From assembly GCA_041480065.1 (NCBI GenBank), contig JBGOZF010000003.1, positions 1-64,000 on the forward strand: a stretch of DNA of 64,000 nt. Reading direction: 5' to 3'. This DNA is from Fen-999 sp041480065 (GTDB lineage Bacteria > Pseudomonadota > Gammaproteobacteria > Burkholderiales > Rhodocyclaceae). The notes under the pieces are model-generated. The model saw only the letters and a list, made by a program, of their open reading frames with translations, was not told the origin of the DNA and searched no databases. Shown one piece after another: positions 15,825-24,890 of this stretch (positions are counted from its first letter, which is position 1; each line of letters begins with the position of its first letter). A program made the position numbers and the translations under genes.

Positions 15825-17084
15825 ATGAACATCCTGCTCTGCGGCGCCGACGGATTCATCGGTCGCCATCTGGCGCAGCACCTCACGACTGCCGGCCACC
15901 GCGTGGTGCGTGGCGTACGGCGTCCGCGCATGCCCGGCGATATCGCGATCGACTATGCGCAGGACACCGACGCCGATGCCTGGGTCGACCGCCTGAATGA
16001 TATCGATGCCGTAATCAACGCCGTCGGCATTCTGATCCAGACCACGGCGCAGCCCTTTACAGCCCTGCACGAGAAGGCGCCGCAAGCCCTGTTTGACGCC
16101 TGCGTTCTTGCGGGCGTAGATCGCGTGGTCCAGATTTCAGCGCTCGGCGCGGACCAGCCGCTGACGCCCTATCTCGCCTCAAAGGCGGCAGCCGACGGCC
16201 ATCTCGCGCGTCTGCCCTTGCAATGGGCCGTCGTCCGCCCCTCGATCGTGTACGGCGACGACGGCGCCAGCAGCCGCTTCTTCCGGGGACTGGCCAGCCT
16301 GCCCGTCATCGGCCTCCCCGACAAGGGAGACCAGGCGCTGCAACCGATACACATCGACGACCTCGGCCAATGTGTGCTGAAACTCCTGGAATCGCCCGGG
16401 TGCCGCACAGTCGAGCTCGGCGGCCCAGGCGCGGTGAGCTATCGGCAGTTGCTGGCGACCTACCGCCGCAGCCTGGGTTTCGGCGAGGCAGTCTGGATGC
16501 CGATCCCCATGGCCATCATGTCCGCAGCCGCCCGTGTTTCGGAATGGCTGGGCCAGAAAGTCCTGTCGCGCGACACGCTGGCGATGCTCGCGCACGGCAA
16601 CACCACGGCCACCCGGGACGCCGAGGCTCTGCTTGAACGACCGCCCCGGAATATCGAGGACTTCATCGTCCCGTCGTCCCGCGCCGCACTGCGCGCAGAG
16701 TCAATTGCGGCCTGGAGCTTGCCGCTGCTGCGTTTCGCGCTGGCCTTGGTCTGGATCGCGGCCGCCGTGGTGTCCGCGGGACTGTATCCGAAGGAACGAA
16801 GCCTCGCCTTGCTGGCACCTCTCGGGCTGACGGGCCTTGAGGCGATCGTCGCCCTGTACGGCGCGGCGGCTCTCGACACACTGATGGGCGTATTGACGCT
16901 GGCCACGCCGTCGCGGGCGCTTTGGCTCGGCCAGATTCTGCTGGTCGGCTTCTATTCCCTGGTCATTGCCATCGCGCTGCCCGAGTTCTGGCTGCATCCG
17001 TTCGGGCCGCTGGTGAAGAACCTGCCGATACTCGCCGTGCTGTTCATACTCTTTGCTTCCGAGGAGCCGAAATGGACTACCTGA
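15825..17084 (+). CDS. NAD(P)-binding (atypical SDR, complex-I-subunit-like) protein fused to a DoxX-like membrane domain
   Basis: A 419-aa protein. Residues 1-290 form a Rossmann domain (NILLCGADGFIGRHLAQHL, INAVGILIQT, VVRPSIVYGDDG) of the NmrA/39-kDa-subunit type. The C-terminal 130 residues hold four hydrophobic helices of DoxX-like type (LLRFALALVWIAAAVVSAG onward). Fusions of this kind are known in proteobacteria but their reaction is undefined. The ATG at 15825 lies 10 bp after the DCC gene, and the end overlaps the DUF2269 gene by 13 bp, so the three form one unit. Confidence 0.85.
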   Translation: MNILLCGADGFIGRHLAQHLTTAGHRVVRGVRRPRMPGDIAIDYAQDTDADAWVDRLNDIDAVINAVGILIQTTAQPFTALHEKAPQALFDACVLAGVDRVVQISALGADQPLTPYLASKAAADGHLARLPLQWAVVRPSIVYGDDGASSRFFRGLASLPVIGLPDKGDQALQPIHIDDLGQCVLKLLESPGCRTVELGGPGAVSYRQLLATYRRSLGFGEAVWMPIPMAIMSAAARVSEWLGQKVLSRDTLAMLAHGNTTATRDAEALLERPPRNIEDFIVPSSRAALRAESIAAWSLPLLRFALALVWIAAAVVSAGLYPKERSLALLAPLGLTGLEAIVALYGAAALDTLMGVLTLATPSRALWLGQILLVGFYSLVIAIALPEFWLHPFGPLVKNLPILAVLFILFASEEPKWTT

Positions 17085-17539
17085 CGGTCAAGTGGCTGCA
17101 CATACTTTCCTCGGTACTACTGGTCGGCACCGGCTTCGGCAGCGCCTTCTATCTCTTCTTCGCCAACCGCGTGCAAGATGTTGTCGTGCGTGCCGAAGTG
17201 GCGCGGCTGGTGGTCCGGGCCGACTGGTGGTTCACCACGCCCGCGGTCATCTTCCAGCCCCTTTCTGGCCTTTGGCTGATGCATCTGGCCGGCTGGAGTT
17301 GGGCCACCCCATGGATAGCCGGATCGATCGCGCTGTTCCTCTTCGCGGGCGCCTGCTGGCTACCCGTTGTCTGGCTGCAAATCCGCATGGAGAAGCAAGC
17401 TCGCGCGAGTGCGCGTACAGGCTCGCCGCTGCCGCCGCATTACGACCGCCACGCCCGCGCCTGGGAATGGCTCGGCTACCCGGCCTTCACGGCCATGCTG
17501 GCGGTCTTCTATCTGATGGTGATCAAGCCCGGGCTGTAG
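17072..17539 (+). CDS. DUF2269-family integral membrane protein
   Basis: A 155-aa protein with four predicted membrane helices. It starts MDYLTVKWLHILSSVLLVG, the typical DUF2269 opening (KxLHIlS), and contains WWFTTPAVIFQPLSGLWL. Function is unknown for the family. It overlaps the 3' end of the NAD-binding/DoxX gene in another frame, so translation is probably coupled. Confidence 0.82.
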   Translation: MDYLTVKWLHILSSVLLVGTGFGSAFYLFFANRVQDVVVRAEVARLVVRADWWFTTPAVIFQPLSGLWLMHLAGWSWATPWIAGSIALFLFAGACWLPVVWLQIRMEKQARASARTGSPLPPHYDRHARAWEWLGYPAFTAMLAVFYLMVIKPGL

Positions 17540-17630
17540 CGCACGTGGCTGTTGCGATTCGGATACGCCTGCTGTATATAGCGAAAGAGGGTCCGCATGA
17601 CGATTCAGTGTCCAGCGAAAGGCGATAACG

Positions 17631-18404
17631 ATGTCAGTTCCAGGCTCGGTCTCAGGCGTCTTCATCAGCTACCGGCGTCAGGACAGCCAGAGCGCTGCCG
17701 GGCGATTGGCCGACAGCCTGGAGCGGCGGTTCGGCAAGGCGCAGATCTTCCGCGATGTCGAGACCATCCAGCCCGGCATGGATTTCGTCGAGGCCATCGA
17801 AGGCGCGCTCTCGTCGTGCTCGGTAATGCTGGCGGTCATTGGTCGCCGCTGGGCCGGCGAAGCCGGCGACCAGAATCGGCTGCATTTGCCGAACGACTGG
17901 ATACGGCTGGAGATCGCCGCCGCGCTTAAGCGCGGCATCCGCGTGATTCCGGTACTGGTGGAAGGCGCGCCGCCGCCCGCCGATGCCGACCTGCCCGAAG
18001 ACCTCAAGCCGCTGGCGCGACGCCAGGCGCATACGGTATCTGACGAACGCTGGGATTTCGACGTGCAGCAGTTGGCCGCGGCCCTCGAGAGCGTCGGCGT
18101 GCGCCCGATCCCGGTGCCGACGCCGACGCCCTTGCCGGCCAAGCCGCAGTCGTCGAAGCTCATGAAGACACTGGCGTGGATTGGCGGCATCTTCGTAGGA
18201 CTGGTGGTGCTCGGCCTCGTGACCCAGACGAACAACCGTGGCCTGTCCAGCGGCACGCCCACCCTGGGCTGCGGCTGCTGGGCCTACGTAATGATTGGCA
18301 GTACCCTGCCCAATCCCCAGTGCGCATCGGGCATGGAGGTGGTAGTTGCCTGCCCGGCCTACTGCCCCACGGGCGGCTACCAGTGGCGGAAGCAGTGCAC
18401 TTGA
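17631..18404 (+). CDS. TIR-domain protein with membrane anchor and Cys-rich C-terminus
   Basis: A 257-aa protein. Residues 8-155 form a TIR domain: VFISYRRQDSQSAAGRL, then QIFRDVETIQPGMDF, then WIRLEIAAALKRGIRVIPVL with the candidate catalytic Glu94. A Pro-rich linker (PVPTPTPLPA) leads to one membrane segment (about 178-199), then a 58-residue tail with six cysteines (214, 216, 231, 241, 245, 256), presumably oxidised in the periplasm. Many bacterial TIR domains cleave NAD+ or signal in phage defence. Whether this one is active is not visible, and no defence partner gene is adjacent. It ends 4 bp before the convergent tldD stop. Confidence 0.85.
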   Translation: MSVPGSVSGVFISYRRQDSQSAAGRLADSLERRFGKAQIFRDVETIQPGMDFVEAIEGALSSCSVMLAVIGRRWAGEAGDQNRLHLPNDWIRLEIAAALKRGIRVIPVLVEGAPPPADADLPEDLKPLARRQAHTVSDERWDFDVQQLAAALESVGVRPIPVPTPTPLPAKPQSSKLMKTLAWIGGIFVGLVVLGLVTQTNNRGLSSGTPTLGCGCWAYVMIGSTLPNPQCASGMEVVVACPAYCPTGGYQWRKQCT

Positions 18405-18408
18405 CGGG

Positions 18409-19848
18409 CTAGTGCCCGGTGCCGCCCACCGTCAATCCATCTATACGCACCGTCGGCTGACCAACACCGACCGGGATGCTCTGGCCTTCCTTGCCGCAGG
18501 TGCCGACACCCGAGTCGAGCGCCATGTCGTTGCCGATCATGGCCACGCGCGTCAGCACATCGGGACCGTTGCCGATCAGGGTGGCGCCCTTGACCGGCGT
18601 CGTGATGCGGCCGTTCTCGATCAGGTAAGCCTCGGCGGTCGAGAAGACGAACTTGCCGCTGGTGATATCGACCTGGCCGCCGCCGAAGTTGGCGGCATAG
18701 AGGCCCTTCTTCACCGAGCGGATGATCTCCTCGCGGCTCTTGTCGCCGTTCAGCATGTAGGTGTTTGTCATGCGCGGAATCGGCAGGTGGGCAAAGGATT
18801 CACGTCGGCCGTTGCCGGTGGGGGCGACGCCCATCAGGCGTGCGTTCAGGGTGTCCTGCATGTATCCGGCGAGGATGCCGTCCTCGATCAGCACGGTGCG
18901 CCGCGTCGGATTGCCCTCGTCGTCGATGGACAGCGAGCCGCGCCGGTCGGGAATGGTGCCGTCGTCCACCACCGTCACGCCCTTGGCGGCGACGCGCTGG
19001 CCGACCCGGCCGGAAAACGCCGAACTGCCCTTGCGGTTGAAGTCGCCTTCGAGGCCGTGGCCGATGGCTTCGTGCAGCAGTATGCCCGGCCAGCCGGAGC
19101 CCAGCACCACGGTCATGGAGCCGGCCGGCGCCGGTTTGGCGGCGAGGTTGACCGAGGCCTGGTGGACGGCTTGGCGCGCGTATTCGCGCAGCCGCTCGTC
19201 GGTGAAATAGCCGTAGTCGTAGCGGCCGCCGCCGCCGGAGTAGCCCTGCTCGCGCTTGCCGCCTTCGGCCATGATGACGGTGATGGACACGCGCACCAGC
19301 GGCCGCACGTCGGCCGCCAGATGGCCATCGGAGCGGGCCACGAGCACGACCTCCCAGGTGCCGGCGACATGCGCCATGACTTCGGCGACGCGCGGATCGA
19401 GTTCGCGGGCGAACTTCTCCAGGCGTTCCAGCAGCAATACCTTTTCCGCGTCGGCGAGCGAGGCGATCGGGTCGTGCGCCGCGTAAAGCGCCGGCACGGT
19501 AGCGCTCGCCAGCGCCGGCAGGATGCCGCCGGCACCGCAGGCGGCGATGGCGCGCGTCGCCTTGGCGGCCGACTGCAGCGCCGGCAGGCTGATCTCGTCA
19601 GAGTAGGCGAATGCCGTCTTGTCGCCGCTGACGGCCCGCACACCAACGCCCTGGTCGATGTGGTAGCTGCCCGACTTGACGATGCCTTCCTCCAGGCTCC
19701 AGGCTTCGGAGCGCGCGTACTGGAAGTAGAGATCGGCATAGTCGATCCGGTGGCCAAACAGGTCGCCGAAGACGATCGAGAGCTCTTGCGGCGTCAGGTC
19801 GTAGGGATCGAGCAGGGTCTTCTCAGCGGTCTGGTAGTGGTTGTTCAT
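18409..19848 (-). CDS. tldD: Metalloprotease TldD
   Basis: A 479-aa protein of normal length. The zinc motif HEAIGHGLEGD (HExxxH) lies in the middle of the protein. Typical TldD motifs follow, including TVVDDGTIPDRRGS, DDEGNPTRRTVLIEDGIL, GRRESFAHLPIPRMTNTYM and SGVGTCGKEGQSIPVGVGQP. TldD works with TldE/PmbA to trim peptides such as modified RiPPs and CcdA. A partner gene is not in this window. An inverted-repeat element (C) sits just upstream of the ribosome site (AAGGATTCTT before the ATG). Confidence 0.96.
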   Translation of the reverse strand: MNNHYQTAEKTLLDPYDLTPQELSIVFGDLFGHRIDYADLYFQYARSEAWSLEEGIVKSGSYHIDQGVGVRAVSGDKTAFAYSDEISLPALQSAAKATRAIAACGAGGILPALASATVPALYAAHDPIASLADAEKVLLLERLEKFARELDPRVAEVMAHVAGTWEVVLVARSDGHLAADVRPLVRVSITVIMAEGGKREQGYSGGGGRYDYGYFTDERLREYARQAVHQASVNLAAKPAPAGSMTVVLGSGWPGILLHEAIGHGLEGDFNRKGSSAFSGRVGQRVAAKGVTVVDDGTIPDRRGSLSIDDEGNPTRRTVLIEDGILAGYMQDTLNARLMGVAPTGNGRRESFAHLPIPRMTNTYMLNGDKSREEIIRSVKKGLYAANFGGGQVDITSGKFVFSTAEAYLIENGRITTPVKGATLIGNGPDVLTRVAMIGNDMALDSGVGTCGKEGQSIPVGVGQPTVRIDGLTVGGTGH

Positions 19849-19861
19849 AAGAATCCTTATT

Positions 19862-19946
19862 CACCGCAAAGGACGCAGAGTACGCAAAGGAGAACCTTGT
19901 TCCTCTCCTTCACCTTTCTTTGCGTCCTCTGCGTCCTTTGCGGTTA
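19862..19946. repeat. Inverted-repeat element C
   Basis: The left arm CACCGCAAAGGACGCAGAGT (19862-19881, continuing about 10 bases) mirrors the right arm at 19914-19946, whose minus-strand reading is ACCGCAAAGGACGCAGAGG then ACGCAAAG. Only about 25 bases lie between. The element fills the gap between the nitrilase-family gene and tldD, both on the minus strand. The stop codon of the former (19944-19946) lies in the arm itself. Confidence 0.75.
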
Positions 19947-20827
19947 TAGCTTTCGGTGCCTCAAAGCCGGCAGGCTGGCTCTCACTTCGGCAATCCTGCC
20001 GGGGTCGAGTTCCGCCACAATAACGCCTTCGCCCTTGTCCATGCGCGCGACGATATCGCCCCAGGGGTCGATGATCATGCTGTTGCCATGAGTAAGCCGC
20101 CCGCTCGGATGCTGGCCGCCCTGGGCAGCGGCCAGCACGTAGCATTGGTTCTCGACCGCACGCGCACGCAGGAGCATCTCCCAGTGGGCACGGCCGGTGG
20201 TATCGGTGAAGGCAGCGGGAATCGCCAGCATATCCACCTCGCCCATGGCGCGGAACAACTCCGGGAAACGCAAGTCGTAACAGATCGCCAGGCCAAGGCG
20301 GCAACTTAGCCCCCCCCCCCGACAACGCCGCTCTGCGGCGTTGTCCCCCCAGGGGGCCAAGAAACACTTGAGGCGGTCCGGCGTGTTTCCTGAAGAGGCA
20401 AATCGAGCGTGACCACACGGCTGCCCGCCTCGATGGTGGCGGTTTCGTCGTAATGCTCGTCACCTTTCCTGAAGCCGAACAGGTGGATCTTGTCGTAGCG
20501 GGCCACTTGTCGGCCCGAGTCGTCGAAGACCAGACAACTGTTCAGCAGCTTGTCCGGGTCGCGGGCCACCAATGGAATCGAACCGCCGACCAGCCAGACG
20601 TTGTTCCTGCGCGCCGTTTCGGCCAGGAAGTCCTGGATCGGGCCGTAGCCCTCTCTCTCGCGGGCGGCCAGCCTCGTTGCGTCGGTGGCGCCGATGAGCG
20701 GAAAGTATTCGGGCAGCGCGATCAGCCGCGCACCGGCCGCCGCCGCTTCAGCCACCAGCCTGCCGGCCGTGGCCAGGTTCGGCGTCACCTCGGGGCCGGA
20801 GATCATCTGCACCGCGGCGATTTTCAT
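19944..20827 (-). pseudogene. Carbon-nitrogen hydrolase (nitrilase/omega-amidase family), frame interrupted at a G11 tract
   Basis: The N-terminal part (from ATG 20827) carries catalytic Glu40 in LIALPEYF and Lys113 in YDKIHLFG. The C-terminal part carries the nucleophile in LAICYDLRFPELFR and ends DPGRIAEVRASLP. The catalytic Glu-Lys-Cys triad is thus present but split over two frames. The break is an insertion of roughly 85-95 bp between VVTLDLPL and RLGLAICYD containing palindromes and, on the coding strand, 11 consecutive G (20310-20320). With 11 G the first frame stops four codons on. With 12 G (or 9) both halves would join. Causes could be a real frameshift, phase variation, or a homopolymer read error. 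Family members hydrolyse amides of short dicarboxylates. Even in frame, the extra residues sit directly before the active-site strand. Confidence 0.8.
20309..20390. repeat. REP-like palindromic insertion inside the nitrilase gene
   Basis: From the right: GTGTTTC/GAAACAC arms (20383-20389 and 20361-20367), a CCCCCAGGGGG block (20346-20356), a perfect 11-bp palindrome GACAACGCCGC-TCT-GCGGCGTTGTC (20321-20345), and a run of 11 C (20310-20320). Two stacked hairpins with G/C runs are typical of REP/BIME-type intergenic repeats. Here the repeat lies inside a conserved coding region, so it appears to be a recent insertion. Confidence 0.7.
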
Positions 20828-20844
20828 TCTGAAAACCTCGTTTG

Positions 20845-20976
20845 CACCACCAAGGACACTAAGAACACCAAGACAGACAATGCCCTGAAATGAAAATCGC
20901 CTTCGGCAAACCGGCGAGCCATAACACCTGCCAAGCTCTTTGCGTTTCCTTGGTGTCCTTGGTGTACTTTGTGGTG
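20845..20976. repeat. Inverted-repeat element D (CACCACCAAGGACAC type)
   Basis: The left arm CACCACCAAGGACACTAAGA (20845-20864, continuing to 20875) mirrors the right arm at 20938-20976, which reads on the minus strand CACCACAAAGTACACC then AAGGACACCAAGG. About 60 bases lie between. It sits between yhdP (upstream) and the nitrilase-family gene (downstream), both on the minus strand. It is the same sub-type as element B. Confidence 0.75.
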
Positions 20977-20993
20977 AACTGCCTTTCGGGGGT

Positions 20994-23900
20994 TCATTGC
21001 GCTGCCCCCGGCTTCAACTCGGCGCCCGGCCCCTGGATGGCGAGCTTCTCCACCTTGGGCTCGCTCCAGGATCCCGTCACCGCATAGTCGAAGGCGAACG
21101 CCTTGTCGAAGGGATTGCCGAAGATCTTGTTCAAGGCCCAGGCCGCCGCACCGACGGCGGGATTGACCAGCAGCACGCCGGTCGCCACCGACTCGCCCAG
21201 GGCCGGCTGCACGCGCACCTTCAGATCCTGCGTCTCGTGCACGAGATTGACGCTGCCGCTCATCAACACCTTGGCCGCGGGGCCCTGGATCTGCAGGTCC
21301 TTGGTCTCCATGACGCCACGCGTAACGACAAAGTTTCCGTTGATGCCATCGAAGGCGAAGCCTTCCGAGAAGATATCGCGGAAGTCGAGCGAAATACGCC
21401 GCGGCAGCGACTGCAGGCTCAGGATGCCCAGCAGCCGGCCGACGCCCGGTTCGAGCTTGTTGAACTGGCCGTTGGCCGCCTCGATCTTGAACTTGCCGTT
21501 GAGACTGGCGTAGTCGAGCCCCGTCGGCGGACCAGCCCAGGACAGGCTGCCCTCGAGATTGGCGGTTCCGCGTTTGACCGCGCCCGGGTAGCCGAACCGG
21601 GCCAAGGACTTCTCGACGCTCTTTGCCGTCAGCCTGACGTCGATCTGCGTCTGCGTCTGCGTCACGCTCGGCCGCCAACGCCCGGCACCCTCCAGAACGC
21701 CATCGTCATTTCTGACCTCGAAAGTCGAACTCCAGGCACCATCGTTGTTTTCCGCCTTCGCCTTCAGCTCGCCGACATCGCGGCCACGCAACAGGAAATG
21801 ATCGATGGCGAGGTTGATCGCCGGCATCGAACCCGATGTATCGGGACTCGAAGCCTGCGTCCCGGCCTCCGGGCTCTCGGGCAGCGCAAACTTTGACAGG
21901 TGGGCGGAAAGCCGCCCCTGCCCTTCCCCGTTCCACTCGATCGTACCTGTCGCCTCGCGGCTGCCGAGATCGAACTTCCAGGTGCCGTTATCGAGGCCGC
22001 CAAGCAACTGCAGGCCGGTGATCGAACGCCCCAGCAGCCGGAATTCATCCGCGCGCAGGTCGACCTGGCTCACCGGCAAAGTGGCTGCCCCGCCGCCACT
22101 GGCAAGCCGGCGCCAGAAGTCGGCATCCAGGCGCTTGGCCTGCACCGCGAGAATGACGCCGCGCTCGGGCAGGCGGGGCTCCGGCCTGCCGACTGCAATC
22201 GTCCCGTGCTCGACGATCGTCTTGCCGTTGTCATGGCGGCGCACCAGCCTCAGGCGCATGGCGTCGCCGAGACTCACCGTCAGTTGGTCGCGTTCGCTCG
22301 CCGAGGACTCGGCGGCCGCCCGGCGCCCTTTCGACGGCGGTTCGGGCGGCGGCTTGCGTTCGAATACCAAAGGCAGCGCATCGCCGGCGGTCTTGTTGAA
22401 AGGCTCCGGCAGGCTCGACGAGATGCCCTGCAATGACGACTGGATGCGAACTTCGCTGGCGCGCTTTCTCACCTGGATGGTGCCGCTCCAGGGCGCGCTG
22501 CCGGACAGGTGATCGAACAACGGCTGGTTGTACTGCTGGCGCAGGCCGCGCACCGTCATGGTCCCCGCCGCAACAACGGCGACGCGCCCATCCGGGGTCG
22601 TCACGTCCAGCGTCATGGGCGCGCCGAGCATGGTGGCGCGGATCTTCTTTGCCGTCAGCTCGTTGCCGGTGAAATGCAGTTCACCGTTGACGTCCGCCAG
22701 CGGCGGCATGTCCGGGTCATAGGTAAGGCCGTTGCCGTTGAAACGGTAGCGGCCGTCAACCCTGGTATCGTCGATGTGCAGCAAGGGCATGTCCAGGCGC
22801 AGGTGCAGCTCGCCGTTGCCGGTGCCGGCCATGTCCTCGGTGAAATGGTCGATGTGCCCGCCGACCGGACTCGCTTCGATGAAACGCAGGAAGTCGGCCG
22901 TCGGACCACGTGCGACGCCGGTGATTATCATCGGCTCCTCCGGCAACTCGAGATTGGCGATCTCCGCCTTGACGTCGGCCAATGCGACGCCCCAAAGCTT
23001 GGCTTGGCGCGCGCGGATGATCATGCGGGCGCCGACGAACTCCAGATCGCCGATCACATCATCGAACTCCGGCCAGCCGGGCGCGTAGCGCAAAGTGGCG
23101 CCCTGGAACGGCCCCTTGACCTCGAAGATGCCCGACCCGTCATTGAACGGGAAACGCTTGAGATCGCCCTTCAGACGCAAGCTCGCGGTGGCGGTGCCAC
23201 CAACGATGGAGCGCTGGAGCCAGTCCCGCGTGTCCTTGTTGACGACCAAGGGCATGTAGCGCCAGACGGCACCGCCGGCGGCCCGGGTCAGCTTCGCCGA
23301 CAGGTCGATTTCACCCGGCCCGCTGCCGATACCCCGGTAGGTGCCGCTCGCCTCGCCGGCGGCATCCTCGTTCTGGAAGCTGGCCCGCTCCAGGCGAACC
23401 TCCGCCTTTCCGTCCACAATCTTCCAGTCGGCGCGCGCGTCGAGGGTGGCCAGCGTCATGGTCGCCTCCTGGAAGACGGACGGCAGTTCGATCTCGGCAT
23501 CGCGGCTCGCCAATACGAGCGTACCGCCTCTCTCGTTGCCCTCGATCTGGCCGTCGAGTCCGGAGAAGCCGGGCAGGATCCCCTGCGCATTCAAGCCAAG
23601 GTCTTCGAACTTCGCCTTCAGCGCATAATTGGTCAATTGCTCGGCATTGCCGGTCCAGGACAGGCGCAAGTCGTTGACCCGGCCCCGGGGGCCGTAGGCA
23701 AGCAGCCGCTCGCGCAATGCGGCGTCGAAGGGCAGGTGGCCGGCGAGCGCGGCCAGGGCGCCGAGATCAAGGCCGTTGGCCAAGGCTTCGCCCTTTGCTG
23801 CGTGCCATTCGGCATCGGCGTCGGTCGGCCCGAACTGGACGCCGTCGCGGGTCGCCAGGGCCAGATGCCGGGTCTGAACGACATAGGCATCATCCGAGCG

Positions 23901-24839
23901 TCTGCCCGACAGCCGCCCGTCGACGCGATCAAGTTCCAGCATCGGCAAGTCCTTGCCCAGGCGCACGGCAACATTCGACAACCGGATATCGGCGGTGACG
24001 CCGGTCAGCGACTTCTGCGCGAATCCCAACCACAGGCGCAGGCCGCCGCTGCCGCGGGGCAACTCGAGCGGGTAATCCACCCAGGCGCGCCAGCCCGCGA
24101 GATCGGCGTAATCGAGGTCGGCATAGGCCTCGCCTTTCCAGGCGTCGAGGTCGGCGAGGTCGCTGCCTTTGAAATCGCCGCGCAGGTCCAGCCTGGCGGC
24201 CAGCGTCCGCGGCGGTTCGGCGGTGAAGCCGAAGCGGTGCCGGCTGCCGCTGTTTCTGAAGTCGAGATTGACCCGGGACAGCGCCAACTGCGGTGCGCCC
24301 CGCAACTCGTCGTTCCAGGTGATCGTCGCGTCCCGTATCACCACCCGGTCCTGGGCCAGCAGCCAGTCCGAGAAGCCCCCGCTCTGATCGTTGGGGTCGA
24401 TCTCGAGCCCGGCGATGAACAGGTGGCCGTGAACATCGCGGCGCAGGTCGAGGCTGGGCGCCGCGATCTCCAGGCGTGCGAAATGGGGCGTGAGATGCCA
24501 GAGCGAGGCCCACGCAAGATCGGCTTCCACCTCGTTCAGCGCCAGCGCGGTTCGCCCGGCGGTATCGCGGATCCGGACATCGTGGACGCGCAGGTTGGGC
24601 CAGAATCCCTGCCAATGGCCATCGATGGCGCCGATGGTGACCGGCCGCTTCAGGGAATCTGACAGCGCGCGCTCGATATCTTCGCGGCGGTCCCCGATTT
24701 GCGGCAGCACGGCATAGCGCATCACCAGCACCAGCAAGGCGGCGGCGAAATACCCGACGACAGCGGCCCAGGCGGCGATGCGCAAAGTGCGGCGCAGCCA
24801 CGGGCGGGCTTGCAGAGTAAGCGAGCTTGGAAGGTGCAT
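20994..24839 (-). CDS. yhdP: YhdP-family AsmA-like envelope protein
   Basis: A 1281-aa protein from the ATG at 24839. The frame is open further upstream, but that part is antisense to glnE. A single N-terminal membrane helix (RIAAWAAVVGYFAAALLVLVM) is followed by a very long periplasmic region rich in beta-strand repeats, with the AsmA/DUF3971-type core (LEIAAPSLDLRRD, YRGIGSGPGEIDLSAKL) and a C-terminal AsmA_2 segment (VVTRGVMETKDLQIQGPAA). AsmA-like proteins such as YhdP form bridge-like grooves that move phospholipid toward the outer membrane. Length fits the family. It is divergent from glnE with 51 bp between starts. Confidence 0.92.
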   Translation of the reverse strand: MHLPSSLTLQARPWLRRTLRIAAWAAVVGYFAAALLVLVMRYAVLPQIGDRREDIERALSDSLKRPVTIGAIDGHWQGFWPNLRVHDVRIRDTAGRTALALNEVEADLAWASLWHLTPHFARLEIAAPSLDLRRDVHGHLFIAGLEIDPNDQSGGFSDWLLAQDRVVIRDATITWNDELRGAPQLALSRVNLDFRNSGSRHRFGFTAEPPRTLAARLDLRGDFKGSDLADLDAWKGEAYADLDYADLAGWRAWVDYPLELPRGSGGLRLWLGFAQKSLTGVTADIRLSNVAVRLGKDLPMLELDRVDGRLSGRRSDDAYVVQTRHLALATRDGVQFGPTDADAEWHAAKGEALANGLDLGALAALAGHLPFDAALRERLLAYGPRGRVNDLRLSWTGNAEQLTNYALKAKFEDLGLNAQGILPGFSGLDGQIEGNERGGTLVLASRDAEIELPSVFQEATMTLATLDARADWKIVDGKAEVRLERASFQNEDAAGEASGTYRGIGSGPGEIDLSAKLTRAAGGAVWRYMPLVVNKDTRDWLQRSIVGGTATASLRLKGDLKRFPFNDGSGIFEVKGPFQGATLRYAPGWPEFDDVIGDLEFVGARMIIRARQAKLWGVALADVKAEIANLELPEEPMIITGVARGPTADFLRFIEASPVGGHIDHFTEDMAGTGNGELHLRLDMPLLHIDDTRVDGRYRFNGNGLTYDPDMPPLADVNGELHFTGNELTAKKIRATMLGAPMTLDVTTPDGRVAVVAAGTMTVRGLRQQYNQPLFDHLSGSAPWSGTIQVRKRASEVRIQSSLQGISSSLPEPFNKTAGDALPLVFERKPPPEPPSKGRRAAAESSASERDQLTVSLGDAMRLRLVRRHDNGKTIVEHGTIAVGRPEPRLPERGVILAVQAKRLDADFWRRLASGGGAATLPVSQVDLRADEFRLLGRSITGLQLLGGLDNGTWKFDLGSREATGTIEWNGEGQGRLSAHLSKFALPESPEAGTQASSPDTSGSMPAINLAIDHFLLRGRDVGELKAKAENNDGAWSSTFEVRNDDGVLEGAGRWRPSVTQTQTQIDVRLTAKSVEKSLARFGYPGAVKRGTANLEGSLSWAGPPTGLDYASLNGKFKIEAANGQFNKLEPGVGRLLGILSLQSLPRRISLDFRDIFSEGFAFDGINGNFVVTRGVMETKDLQIQGPAAKVLMSGSVNLVHETQDLKVRVQPALGESVATGVLLVNPAVGAAAWALNKIFGNPFDKAFAFDYAVTGSWSEPKVEKLAIQGPGAELKPGAAQ

Positions 24840-24890
24840 GGGCCCGGGCGGGCTAAAATGAGCAACGATTAAACGAAGGATTCTAAACCA

